Assembly (NCBI GenBank): GCA_017308345.1
Contig: JAFKFE010000367.1
Coordinates: forward strand, 1-6,340
Length of the DNA stretch: 6,340 nucleotides
From: Alphaproteobacteria bacterium
GTDB lineage: Bacteria; Pseudomonadota; Alphaproteobacteria; Rhizobiales; Rhizobiaceae
Reading direction: 5' to 3'
The notes under the pieces are model-generated. The model was not told the origin of the DNA. It saw only the letters and a list, made by a program, of their open reading frames with translations, and did not search any database. Positions 1 through 6,165 of this stretch are shown here, piece after piece. A program made the position numbers and the translations under genes. The first letter of the stretch is position 1. Each line of letters starts with the position of its first letter.

Positions 1-810
1 GGCCTTCAAATGCTGCGCGTAATCCGTCTGGATGACTGAGATGCCGGCGTCGATCGGGCTTCCACAGATGGCTTCCGGATTTTCAAGGGCCGCCGTATCG
101 GTGAAGCCTGCGCACGAAACCGGATCGAGCGTGTTGTACCATACTGTGATGCCGGCCTCCTCGAAGCGGTCTTTCAGCGCCGCGACTTGCTCCAGCCGAT
201 CGAAATAGATCTCGCACATTGGAGGAGATAGTTCTAACAGAAGCTCGAGTTGGGCATCGGCGTCTGCGGCGTCGAGATGGGTCTTGGCCATGAAGAGCAC
301 GCCTTGCGGCTCAACCGCGCGACGAACCCAGCCGAGGTCCGCCTGCGTTCTCAGATCTCCCCAATAGTCGACTTGTTGATGGGCGCCCATCGAACGAGCG
401 CATGCCATGACTTCCGGCAGTATTTCCCGCTGCTTGATGTCGAGATGGACAAAAATGCGGTTGCGCGTCAGCTCGAAGATTTCCTTCAGGCTGGGCAGCT
501 TCTCACTGGTCAGAAGATTGGACGGCCCCCCGTCTCGATTACGCAATTTCAGTGCACGCAACTCCTGCGCTGCCATCGTCTCGGGCGCTTTGTTCAGCCC
601 CACCATCCGATCTAGCGTTTCGTCGTGTAGCAGGAAGAACTCGCCGTCCGCGCTGCGCCGGACGTCAATCTCCACGACCTCACATCCCGTCCTGATGGCC
701 TTCCAAATCGCCAGCAGGCTATTTTCCGGCGCATCGTCCCAGATGCCGCGGTGGGCAACGACCGCGCAGGGCCGATCGGTCCGGGCAATGTAATGCGAAT
801 AGGAAGGCAT
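1..810 (-). CDS. Glycerophosphodiester phosphodiesterase family protein (C-terminus cut by window edge)
   Basis: The 270 visible codons translate as a GDPD-type TIM barrel, a family that hydrolyses glycerophosphodiesters (and in some members sugar phosphodiesters) to an alcohol and a phosphomonoester. Seen: HRG at residues 20-22 followed by PEN (28-30), EID (47-49), HD (62-63) in LLHDETLDR, LPSLKE (105-110), HLDIK (122-126), and a final GISVIQTDYAQHL, the usual end of the barrel. H20 and H62 fit the catalytic pair; E47, D49 and D124 fit the metal ligands. D124 stands where most members have Glu. There is no signal peptide, so it is probably cytosolic. Only the last few residues seem to be missing. 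The start is uncertain: ATG at 810 puts HRG near the N-terminus as usual, but ATGs at 822 and 840 are in frame, none has a clear ribosome site, and the frame stays open back to a TGA at 1014-1012. It is the third gene of the minus-strand operon, 182 bases after the GMC gene. Family is firm; substrate is unknown. Confidence 0.9.
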   Translation of the reverse strand, partial: MPSYSHYIARTDRPCAVVAHRGIWDDAPENSLLAIWKAIRTGCEVVEIDVRRSADGEFFLLHDETLDRMVGLNKAPETMAAQELRALKLRNRDGGPSNLLTSEKLPSLKEIFELTRNRIFVHLDIKQREILPEVMACARSMGAHQQVDYWGDLRTQADLGWVRRAVEPQGVLFMAKTHLDAADADAQLELLLELSPPMCEIYFDRLEQVAALKDRFEEAGITVWYNTLDPVSCAGFTDTAALENPEAICGSPIDAGISVIQTDYAQHLKA

Positions 811-851
811 GCGTGGAGACATGAGTGGACGCACTTTCATCAGTTGAATGC

Positions 852-868
852 GTCGGGAACGGCCCGAC
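852..868 (-). other. Short GC-rich hairpin between GMC and GDPD genes
   Basis: A perfect 6-bp stem (GTCGGG / CCCGAC) encloses a 5-base loop, in the 182-base gap between the GMC stop and the GDPD start. On the minus strand it is not followed by a T run, so it does not look like an intrinsic terminator. It could slow mRNA decay or attenuate the last gene, or be chance in GC-rich DNA. Confidence 0.25.
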
Positions 869-992
869 CCGTATCGGCTGCAAAAGGGGTTTGGCGTAGC
901 CGTCCCGGTGTAGTCTTCGGTCAGGCCGCTTGTGTGATAGCGGGTCTTTGCCAGTTCCAAGGCAAGAGTTCGGTCAGTTGGCTCCGAGGTGT

Positions 993-2519
993 TCAGACGG
1001 CCACCCTGCCCTCACGCCAGGCATCACGCAAATGAGCGCCAACGCGAAGTGCTTGGGCACAAACCGTCAAAGCCGGGTTCAACGCGGCGGATGACGGAAA
1101 GAAGCTGGCGTCGACGACATGGAGATTAGGATGGTCATATGATTGGCAAAGGTTGTTAAGCGCGGACGTAGCCGGATCGTCGCCCATGCGAACGGTACCG
1201 CACTGGTGAACCGGCCCCTTAATTCCAGACGGACGATGCAGAACGACGGGGAAGATCTTGCGGAGATGGCTTCTTACGTGGCCCACGAACTTGTTGTGGG
1301 CGGCGAGACCGCCAGGATGATAGGCCACTTCAACGCGGTCCCCTGGTAGCAATCGGACCCGGCTTGCGGGATTCGGTAAGTCCTCCGACATGCAGAGCCA
1401 GTCGACGCTGTGCCGAGCAACCACATCTGCCATCTGCCTTGGCATCCATGGGATATTCGAGCTGATCATCGGTCCCCTGAGATTGGCCAGCATTTGGATG
1501 TTGCCGCCCGCATCTGGATCGTCGGGCAAACCGTAGTAGAAATCATTGATCGCCATCGTTTTGGTGAATTTGGTCTCGTTCACGCGAAACGGCATAAAGC
1601 CTACCAATCCCGTGAGATGGTGGTTCATCAAGTAGCGGCCGACAACGCCCGAGCGATTGGCGATGCCGTCCGGATAAGCCTCGTTCGCGGACCGGAGCAA
1701 AATGAGTGCCGAGTTGATCGCGCCTGCGCTCAACACGACCGTGCGAGCATCCACACGTGAAAGTTGGCCTTCACGCAGCACTTCGACAGCGGCAATGCGG
1801 CCATCGGAAGCCGGAATAAGACGCGTAACCTGCGCCTTGGTCCACAACCGGACGTCAGGATGGTTGAGGATCGGCCGAATAAGGCGTGTCTCACCGTCCC
1901 CTTTCGCTCCGTGGCGACATGCGAAGGCATCGCATGCCCCGCACCGGATGCAACTCCCGCCTGGACCAAAATCAATGGCGACAGGATTTGGAAACGGGTG
2001 GAGGCCTTGCCGGGTCAACCGGTCTGCCATTTCCGCAATCAAGGGTTCGTGTGGGACGGCGTCATGTGCGTAGTCGGCGGAACGCGGCGGCTCTGTGGGA
2101 TCGATCCCGGCTTGGCCGCGTACGCCGAAGACGCGCTCAGCCTCATCATACCAGCGTTCTAGATCGCCATATGAGACTGGCCAGGCAGGTGAAATTCCAT
2201 CCTCATGGCGGACTTCGGTAAAATCGCGTTCGCGAAAACGGAACATGGCGGTCCCGTACCACTTCGTATGGCCGCCGACATAATAGTACTGTGACGGACG
2301 ATAGCGGTTACCAGCTTCATCCTGATACTCTTCGTGAGTCCGATAGCGCCGCTGGGTGTAAACCGCTACCGGATCCGAATTCTCTGGTTCGTTCGGCACG
2401 AAATCACCGCGCTCGATGATTAATATCTTGGCGCCCGATCCCGCCAACTGCCGAGCTACCGAGCCGCCGCCGACACCCGACCCAATGATGATGACATCCG
2501 GCTTGAATTCTTGAGTCAC
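993..2519 (-). CDS. GMC-family FAD-dependent oxidoreductase (sugar/polyol/alcohol dehydrogenase-like)
   Basis: A 508-residue flavoprotein of the glucose-methanol-choline family, which oxidises hydroxyl groups of sugars, polyols or alcohols with FAD. Seen: the FAD Rossmann motif GSGVGG at residues 13-18 with acidic E36 (IIERGD) for the ADP ribose; VGGHTKWYG at 81-89, the GMC segment near the flavin; and a C-terminal domain with HQCGTVRMG (H438) and VDASFFPSSAALNPALT (N481). H438 and N481 match the His-Asn pair of GMC active sites. A cysteine cluster, C190-x2-C193-x2-C196-x4-C201, lies in the substrate domain. There is no signal peptide, so the protein is cytosolic and probably passes electrons to an acceptor other than oxygen (inference). 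The frame can be extended to a TTG at 2573, but the GTG at 2519 has GGAGGT five bases upstream and starts just before the Rossmann strand, so I chose it. The gene follows the AroE-like gene by 121 bases. Substrate unknown. Confidence 0.92.
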   Translation of the reverse strand: MTQEFKPDVIIIGSGVGGGSVARQLAGSGAKILIIERGDFVPNEPENSDPVAVYTQRRYRTHEEYQDEAGNRYRPSQYYYVGGHTKWYGTAMFRFRERDFTEVRHEDGISPAWPVSYGDLERWYDEAERVFGVRGQAGIDPTEPPRSADYAHDAVPHEPLIAEMADRLTRQGLHPFPNPVAIDFGPGGSCIRCGACDAFACRHGAKGDGETRLIRPILNHPDVRLWTKAQVTRLIPASDGRIAAVEVLREGQLSRVDARTVVLSAGAINSALILLRSANEAYPDGIANRSGVVGRYLMNHHLTGLVGFMPFRVNETKFTKTMAINDFYYGLPDDPDAGGNIQMLANLRGPMISSNIPWMPRQMADVVARHSVDWLCMSEDLPNPASRVRLLPGDRVEVAYHPGGLAAHNKFVGHVRSHLRKIFPVVLHRPSGIKGPVHQCGTVRMGDDPATSALNNLCQSYDHPNLHVVDASFFPSSAALNPALTVCAQALRVGAHLRDAWREGRVAV

Positions 2520-2523
2520 GTCT

Positions 2524-2529
2524 ACCTCC
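2524..2529 (-). promoter_or_regulatory. Ribosome binding site deciding the GTG start of the GMC gene
   Basis: On the minus strand GGAGGT lies five bases before GTG (2519-2517). This near-perfect Shine-Dalgarno sequence favours the GTG over the longer TTG start at 2573. A small GC hairpin (2543-2556, 5-bp stem CGCCG/CGGCG, 4-base loop) lies just upstream. Confidence 0.8.
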
Positions 2530-2640
2530 AATGCGCCTGCGTCGCCGCGAGCGGCGTTGATGCCCAGCAACAACAGTTCGCCGAGACGACATCTCCCGCT
2601 GAGAAACGGATTTCGCCTGCGCTAACTCGCGAGCAAGCCA

Positions 2641-3453
2641 TCAGGCCCGCGGCAGAGATTGCAGCAATGCCTCGCGCATTGCGGAAATGGGCGCATCCAC
2701 GTTCGTGTAGAGTGTAAATTGGTGGACTGCCTGATGCAGCAACATCAGCCAACCGGGTACTGAAATGAGCCCGCGTCGTTCAGCCTCGGCACAAAATGGC
2801 GTGTGAACGGGGTTGAATACAACGTCAAACACAATCTTCACATCAGGAAAGCGGTCCAGATTAAGAAGCTCGTCTGACAACTTCGCAACAGGCGTCGTAT
2901 TAACCACCAAGTCGAACCCCGGAAAGCGCGATCTTTGCAAGTCAGTTGGAGACGGCAGGTGAAAATCTGTCGCCAGAACGCTGGCAGATTCCAAGTTTCT
3001 GGCCGCGACTTCTACATGCCATCCAGCGTTCTTAAGCCCAAATACCAGGGCTCGAGCGGCGCCCCCTGCACCCAGAACAATCGCGCGACCTGGCTGTTCT
3101 ACGCCCCGCTCGCGTAAGGCATCCATCGCGCCGCGCCAGTCCGTGTTATGCCCCGTAAGGCGGCCGTCTGTGTTGACTACAGTATTGCAGGCGCCGATAG
3201 CTGCCACATCCGGCGATACTTCATTCAAATACTTAATGATTTCAAGCTTATAGGGCATTGAGATCGCGAAACCTCTAAAGCCCAATTCGATAAATGAAGC
3301 GACGGTCCCTTTGAGGTCTTGGCTCTCAGCGGCAGCGTAGCCGAAATCCAGGTCTAGGGCCTGATATCCTGCTTTATGCATCTTAACACCCAGCACCGGG
3401 GGAGTTACGCGCCCCGAAACAGAGCCGCAAAGCGTGGGGAATGTACGTGCCAT
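2641..3453 (-). CDS. Shikimate dehydrogenase-like NAD(P)-dependent oxidoreductase (SDH-L/HI0607 type rather than canonical AroE)
   Basis: A 270-residue, two-domain protein of the AroE superfamily, which interconverts a keto group and a hydroxyl on a ring substrate using NAD(P)H. Seen: SVSGR at 11-15 in the substrate-binding S-x-S region; SMPYK at 65-69, with K69 as the catalytic lysine; ACNT (88-91) and GHNTD (101-105), with D105 the catalytic aspartate; the nucleotide loop GAGGAA at 128-133; AARN at 150-153 in place of the NRT of NADP-specific AroE; DVVFNPVHTP at 210-219; and a closing LHQAVHQFTLYT. SLSGR, AVSMPFK and YARN-type motifs are what I recall of the Haemophilus HI0607 (SDH-like) subgroup, whose members reduce shikimate poorly. 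A housekeeping aromatic role is therefore unlikely, and a catabolic operon fits better. The ATG at 3453 has only a weak AAGG some 12 bases upstream. It is the first gene of the operon, behind a LacI-type double operator. Family is firm; the true substrate is unknown. Confidence 0.88.
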   Translation of the reverse strand: MARTFPTLCGSVSGRVTPPVLGVKMHKAGYQALDLDFGYAAAESQDLKGTVASFIELGFRGFAISMPYKLEIIKYLNEVSPDVAAIGACNTVVNTDGRLTGHNTDWRGAMDALRERGVEQPGRAIVLGAGGAARALVFGLKNAGWHVEVAARNLESASVLATDFHLPSPTDLQRSRFPGFDLVVNTTPVAKLSDELLNLDRFPDVKIVFDVVFNPVHTPFCAEAERRGLISVPGWLMLLHQAVHQFTLYTNVDAPISAMREALLQSLPRA

Positions 3454-3520
3454 CGTGATGTTTGCCTTGCTCAGGTTGTTTCACTGCTAGGTTTGGCAAA
3501 GTCCGCGCCATCTCAGGTAG

Positions 3521-3554
3521 TGTGAGAGCGATCTCTTGTGAAACCGCTCTCACA
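3521..3554. promoter_or_regulatory. Double LacI-type operator in front of the AroE-like/GMC/GDPD operon
   Basis: Two overlapping 18-bp palindromic sites have centres 16 bp apart. TGTGAAACCGCTCTCACA (3537-3554) matches its own complement at 7 of 9 half-site positions and has the central CG usual for LacI-family operators. TGTGAGAGCGATCTCTTG (3521-3538) is weaker, 5 of 9. The outer ends form a perfect 10-bp inverted repeat, TGTGAGAGCG / CGCTCTCACA. The 34-bp block matches the block at 5075-5108 at 26 positions. It lies just downstream of a TTGACA box on the minus strand, a position suited to repression. Confidence 0.78.
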
Positions 3555-3573
3555 TTGCGCCGCCGGTTGTCAA
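3545..3573 (-). promoter_or_regulatory. Probable promoter of the AroE-like/GMC/GDPD operon
   Basis: On the minus strand a perfect TTGACA (3573-3568) stands 13 bases before the operator. The hexamer 17 bases further on is AGAGCG, a poor -10, so the exact -10 is not clear. The same TTGACA-to-operator spacing and the same AGAGCG at the -10 position recur in front of the FrlB-type gene. Transcription from here would give a leader of roughly 85 bases before the ATG at 3453. Confidence 0.55.
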
Positions 3574-3887
3574 GAACTTTGTGCGCCTCATCTGGCGCGC
3601 CGCGTCCTTGATGATGTCAGGGAAGAATTGATACGGCTGATGCGCGCTGGCCTCGGCAGTACATCGAGCAACGATACGAAGATATAGACCCTGTCATCGG
3701 GTTGGCTCGGGTGGTTTTCGGTCTCGAAAATACCAGATCGAAGCTGGGCGCGTCCGCCGTGGCGCAGGCCCGTCGCCGAGAGGCAGCGCGCCGCGGACTC
3801 ATCTTGTCCTGCCAAGCACTCAACTCTGCTTCCCTTTAGGCCGCCGCGGCGTCGTGACGCCCCAATCTGCAAGCGCGTTGGCGAATG

Positions 3888-4985
3888 TCAGCCCCTAACC
3901 TTCTGCGATTGCCGCTCGATAGGAGATTTTGCAGGAGCATTGCTGACTGAGCCACGGTTTATAAGTGTCGCCTGTAGCAAAGTTTCCTCCGCGGGACCTT
4001 TGGCCTCGTCCTGCAGGCGAGCGATCAAATCTTCCGTAGCAGCGGTGGCCAATTCTCTGATGGGCTGCGACACGACGGTGAGCGGGGGAGTGACCGCCGC
4101 TGTCCAATCCGCATCGTCAAAACAGATGAGCGAAACTTGGTCGGGTATCGATAGATCCACCTCCCGCAGAACTTTGAGAAGGACGAGGGCGACGGAACTG
4201 TCGGTTGCGAGAAAGGCGGTCGGCCGGTTGGCGGATTGACAGAGCTTGCGCAACTGGCGGGCGAGATTTTCCGTGTCCCAGCCTCCGAGGATAATCAGGT
4301 TGGGGACGATCCGAATGCCGGCGTCGTGTAGCGCTGCGCGGTAACCGTCGATACGCTCGCGAACCGACGAAATCAGGTACTGTTTCTCCCCGTGCGAAGG
4401 AGCGTTCGACACAAGCGCAATGCGTCGGTGTTCTTGCTTAATGAGCGTTGCGACCGCCTGATGGGCTGCGCGAAAATTGTCAATCGCATAGGTGTCGGCA
4501 TTGAGCACGGGCACCCGCCTGTCGAGAAGGACAATGGGGCATCCTATATCCCGCGCGCCGATCAGGTGATCTACCTCGATACTGGAGGTTGGTGAAACAA
4601 TCAGGCCATCGACTCGGTTGGCGAGCAGCACCCGCACCGCATCACGTTCGAGCTTAATATCTTCGTCGGTGGTGGTCAGAACCACACCGAAACCATTTGC
4701 GCTAGCTGTGTCTGTGATAGCCCGAATGGCTCGTGCAAAATACAAATTCTCAATATCGGCTACAACGACGCCGATCATCCCGCTGCGGCCGGTAGCCATA
4801 CTGCGGGCGAGCAGGTTAGGCTGGTATGCTAGGCGTTTTGCTGCGTCGAGGACGCGCTGGCGTGTTTCGGCCCCGGTATAGCCGTAACCGCCAAGCACAC
4901 GCGCCGCCGTAGCACGTGAGACACCTGCGGCATGTGCAACGTGGGCGATCGTCGGCTGAACGCCCGAGCGTCCGTTATCCCTCAT
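3888..4985 (-). CDS. LacI/GalR-family transcriptional repressor
   Basis: A 365-residue regulator with the standard LacI layout. Residues 12-31 form the helix-turn-helix, with GVSRATAARVL as the recognition helix (R24, A25 and R29 at the specificity positions). Residues 54-69 (YQPNLLARSMATGRSG) hold the hinge, and the rest is a periplasmic-binding-protein-like sensor domain: IGVVVADIENLYFA (71-84), DGLIVSP (126-132), R211/D213/G214 in SSVRERIDGYRAAL, and CFDDADW (288-294), the usual effector and dimer contacts for sugar-like ligands. The length is typical. The ATG at 4985 leaves an 11-residue arm before the HTH; the ribosome site is weak. The gene is divergent from the FrlB-type deglycase and upstream of the AroE-like operon, and similar double operators stand before both, so it most likely represses both and responds to a pathway sugar or sugar phosphate. 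Its own promoter overlaps the shared region, which suggests autoregulation. The effector is unknown. Confidence 0.93.
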   Translation of the reverse strand: MRDNGRSGVQPTIAHVAHAAGVSRATAARVLGGYGYTGAETRQRVLDAAKRLAYQPNLLARSMATGRSGMIGVVVADIENLYFARAIRAITDTASANGFGVVLTTTDEDIKLERDAVRVLLANRVDGLIVSPTSSIEVDHLIGARDIGCPIVLLDRRVPVLNADTYAIDNFRAAHQAVATLIKQEHRRIALVSNAPSHGEKQYLISSVRERIDGYRAALHDAGIRIVPNLIILGGWDTENLARQLRKLCQSANRPTAFLATDSSVALVLLKVLREVDLSIPDQVSLICFDDADWTAAVTPPLTVVSQPIRELATAATEDLIARLQDEAKGPAEETLLQATLINRGSVSNAPAKSPIERQSQKVRG

Positions 4986-5033
4986 GGTCTGCTCGCATTC
5001 GCGTTGCGGGACTCGTCCCCGTGCATGGCGGAC

Positions 5034-5062
5034 AAATAGACCGCCGCGATACCCCTTGACAA
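5034..5062 (-). promoter_or_regulatory. Probable promoter of the lacI-type gene
   Basis: On the minus strand TTGTCA (5062-5057) is followed after exactly 17 bases by CTATTT (5039-5034), close to the alphaproteobacterial CTTGAC-N17-CTATAT form. The transcript would start near 5027, giving a leader of about 42 bases. Its -35 box occupies nearly the same bases as the -35 box of the opposing promoter, so the two promoters probably compete. Confidence 0.5.
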
Positions 5063-5084
5063 CCCAGTTGGATTTGTGAGAGCG
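5056..5084 (+). promoter_or_regulatory. Probable promoter of the FrlB/FrlD-type operon
   Basis: A perfect TTGACA (5056-5061) lies 13 bases before the double operator. The hexamer at 17 bp is AGAGCG, a weak -10. A CTATAA at 5115-5120 looks better, but it has no -35 partner and sits about 12 bases before the start codon, leaving almost no leader. A start near 5090, inside the operator, is more likely; repressor binding would block it. Confidence 0.55.
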
Positions 5085-5108
5085 TTATCACATGAGAGCG
5101 CTATCACA
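5075..5108. promoter_or_regulatory. Double LacI-type operator in front of the FrlB-type gene
   Basis: Two tandem sites, TGTGAGAGCGTTATCACA (5075-5092) and CATGAGAGCGCTATCACA (5091-5108), have centres 16 bp apart and a central CG. They contain an almost exact 16-bp direct repeat (5077-5092 and 5093-5108, one mismatch). The first site matches its complement at 7 of 9 half-site positions, the second at 6 of 9. The block sits between the -35 box and the ribosome site, a repressor position. Confidence 0.82.
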
Positions 5109-5124
5109 AATTGGCTATAAAAGT

Positions 5125-5128
5125 GAGG
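5125..5128 (+). promoter_or_regulatory. Ribosome binding site of the FrlB-type gene (GTG start)
   Basis: GAGG stands four bases before the GTG at 5133. The spacing is slightly short but acceptable, and no nearby ATG in frame gives a better start, so the GTG is chosen. Confidence 0.6.
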
Positions 5129-5132
5129 CATT

Positions 5133-6155
5133 GTGAATCGGTATCCAAATCTTGTCCCAACAGATGTCGATTTCCGTCGCATCACCGAAGCCGCCGTCGA
5201 GCAGCGTGAACGGATCGGGCAAACGGCTAAGGCTGCAGCAGATAGAATGCGCAACCTCTTCTTAATTGGTTGCGGTGGTTCTCTGAACGACTTCTCTGCC
5301 GCATCGTACCAGTGCGACCGAAGTGCCGGATTTCCGACCTTCTGCCTCAATAGCGAAGAGTTCAATCGTCGCCGTCCCGCGTTGCTAGGGTCGGGATCCG
5401 TAGTCCTAGTCGCATCGCACAACGGCACGACGGGAGAAACGGTCGAAGCCGCTCGGTGGTCGCACTCCGCCGGCGCGCGCGTCATCGGCTTTACCAAGGA
5501 CGAGACGACCAAGCTCGCCGCGGAATGCGATGAAGTCTTCACCTACCATAGCGACCGAACCATCCTGGCGCCGAAGCAAGTGCTCATTGGCCTGATGGTG
5601 ACGGCGCTTCTAAGGGAGGCCGGAGCAAAACTCGATTTCGCGGCATTGGAACAGGCTTTCGCGGCGGTGCCGGCAGCTTTTGAACTGGCTGTGCAGGAGG
5701 CGGAGGCACGCCTCCATGAGATCGCCACTGATTTCGCGGCCGAAACCTTTACCTACGTTCTGTCCGCCGGTCCCAGCCAGGGCGCCGGCTACGGTTTCGC
5801 CATGTGTTATCTCATGGAGATGCAGTGGAAGCACGCGTCCTGGTTCAACGCGAACGAATTCCTGCATGGGGCTTTTGAGGTCGTCCAGCCCGATACAGCG
5901 GTTCTTCTCTTCAAGGGCGAGGACGAAACTCGGCCGGTGATCAATCGAGTTGAGGCGTTCCTCAACAAGAACACCCAACGTTGCCGCGTCATCGATTCGA
6001 TGGACTACAGCCTGCCCGGCGTACCCGCATCGATGCGCGGAGACATTTCCCCGCTCCTTCTCTCGACCCTTTCAAAGCGTTTGGCCGAACACTACCAGGC
6101 GGTCACCGGGCATTCGCTCAAAGACCGCCGCTATATGTTCAAGACAACCTACTGA
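5133..6155 (+). CDS. Double-SIS-domain deglycase, FrlB/FraB type (fructosamine 6-phosphate deglycase-like)
   Basis: A 340-residue protein with two sugar-isomerase (SIS) domains. FrlB relatives cleave 6-phosphofructose-amine conjugates to glucose 6-phosphate and a free amine or amino acid in the cytosol. Seen in the first SIS domain (about 35-160): LIGCGGS (44-50) and SHNGTTGET (95-103), the phosphosugar-binding loops. In the second (about 195-330): LSAGPSQGAGY (210-220), LMEMQWKHASWFNANEFLHG (227-246) and a closing LKDRRYMFKTTY. The pattern LMEF-W-H....EF-HG-E and the DxRRY C-terminus are what I recall of E. coli FrlB. E229 and H245, 16 residues apart, match the Glu-His pair reported as essential in Salmonella FraB. 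There is no glutaminase domain, so it is not GlmS. It is first in its operon behind a double LacI-type operator, with a FrlD-like kinase 10 bases downstream. The amine part of the substrate cannot be told. FrlB-type family is likely; a specific gene name is not justified. Confidence 0.85.
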   Translation: MNRYPNLVPTDVDFRRITEAAVEQRERIGQTAKAAADRMRNLFLIGCGGSLNDFSAASYQCDRSAGFPTFCLNSEEFNRRRPALLGSGSVVLVASHNGTTGETVEAARWSHSAGARVIGFTKDETTKLAAECDEVFTYHSDRTILAPKQVLIGLMVTALLREAGAKLDFAALEQAFAAVPAAFELAVQEAEARLHEIATDFAAETFTYVLSAGPSQGAGYGFAMCYLMEMQWKHASWFNANEFLHGAFEVVQPDTAVLLFKGEDETRPVINRVEAFLNKNTQRCRVIDSMDYSLPGVPASMRGDISPLLLSTLSKRLAEHYQAVTGHSLKDRRYMFKTTY

Positions 6156-6157
6156 GG
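6153..6157 (+). promoter_or_regulatory. Ribosome binding site of the kinase gene, overlapping the upstream stop codon
   Basis: TGAGG includes the TGA stop of the FrlB-type gene and lies eight bases before the ATG at 6166. The arrangement suggests coupled translation of deglycase and kinase. Confidence 0.6.
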
Positions 6158-6165
6158 CATTTCGC

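Larger units (their letters stand above)
3454..3887. other. 434-base gap between AroE-like gene and lacI-type gene; no convincing gene
   Basis: The part nearest the AroE-like gene (3521-3573) holds its -35 box and double operator. Bases 3580-3887 hold no gene I can support. Open frames exist on both strands: a minus-strand frame of about 94 codons over 3588-3872, and a plus-strand frame over 3615-3839 with no ATG. None shows a recognisable domain or a good start site. A palindrome CGCCGCGGCG (3842-3851) follows the lacI-type stop by about 36 bases but lacks a T run, so no intrinsic terminator is evident. The stretch could be a decayed gene. Confidence 0.5.

Noticed and set aside
933..941. TGTGATAGC, an exact operator half-site, in the GMC-GDPD gap
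   Set aside because: The other half (GGGTCTTTG) shows almost no symmetry and there is no second site 16 bp away. Most likely chance.
2520..2573. Longer start (TTG at 2573) for the GMC oxidoreductase
   Set aside because: The GTG at 2519 has a near-perfect GGAGGT at ideal distance, and the extra 18 residues carry no family motif.
3521..3554. Intrinsic terminator for the lacI-type gene (10-bp inverted repeat)
   Set aside because: The loop of 14 bases is long, no T run follows, and the arms match the operator sequence in front of the other operon, so an operator explains it better.
4704..4722. Another TGTGATAGC half-site inside the lacI-type gene
   Set aside because: Lies in coding sequence and lacks a matching second half. 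An auxiliary operator cannot be excluded but is not supported.
5115..5120. CTATAA as -10 box of the FrlB-type gene
   Set aside because: No -35-like sequence 16-18 bp upstream, and the transcript would begin only about 6 bases before the start codon, inside the ribosome site.
4982..5542. Minus-strand open frame of 186 codons opposite the deglycase gene and its control region
   Set aside because: It runs antisense to a well-supported SIS protein and through the operator and promoters; composition is Ser/Arg-rich as expected of a shadow frame.
5133..6155. Glucosamine-6-phosphate synthase (GlmS) or AgaS-type SIS protein
   Set aside because: No N-terminal glutaminase domain, and the second SIS domain and C-terminus (EF-HG and D-RRY) fit the FrlB/FraB deglycases better.
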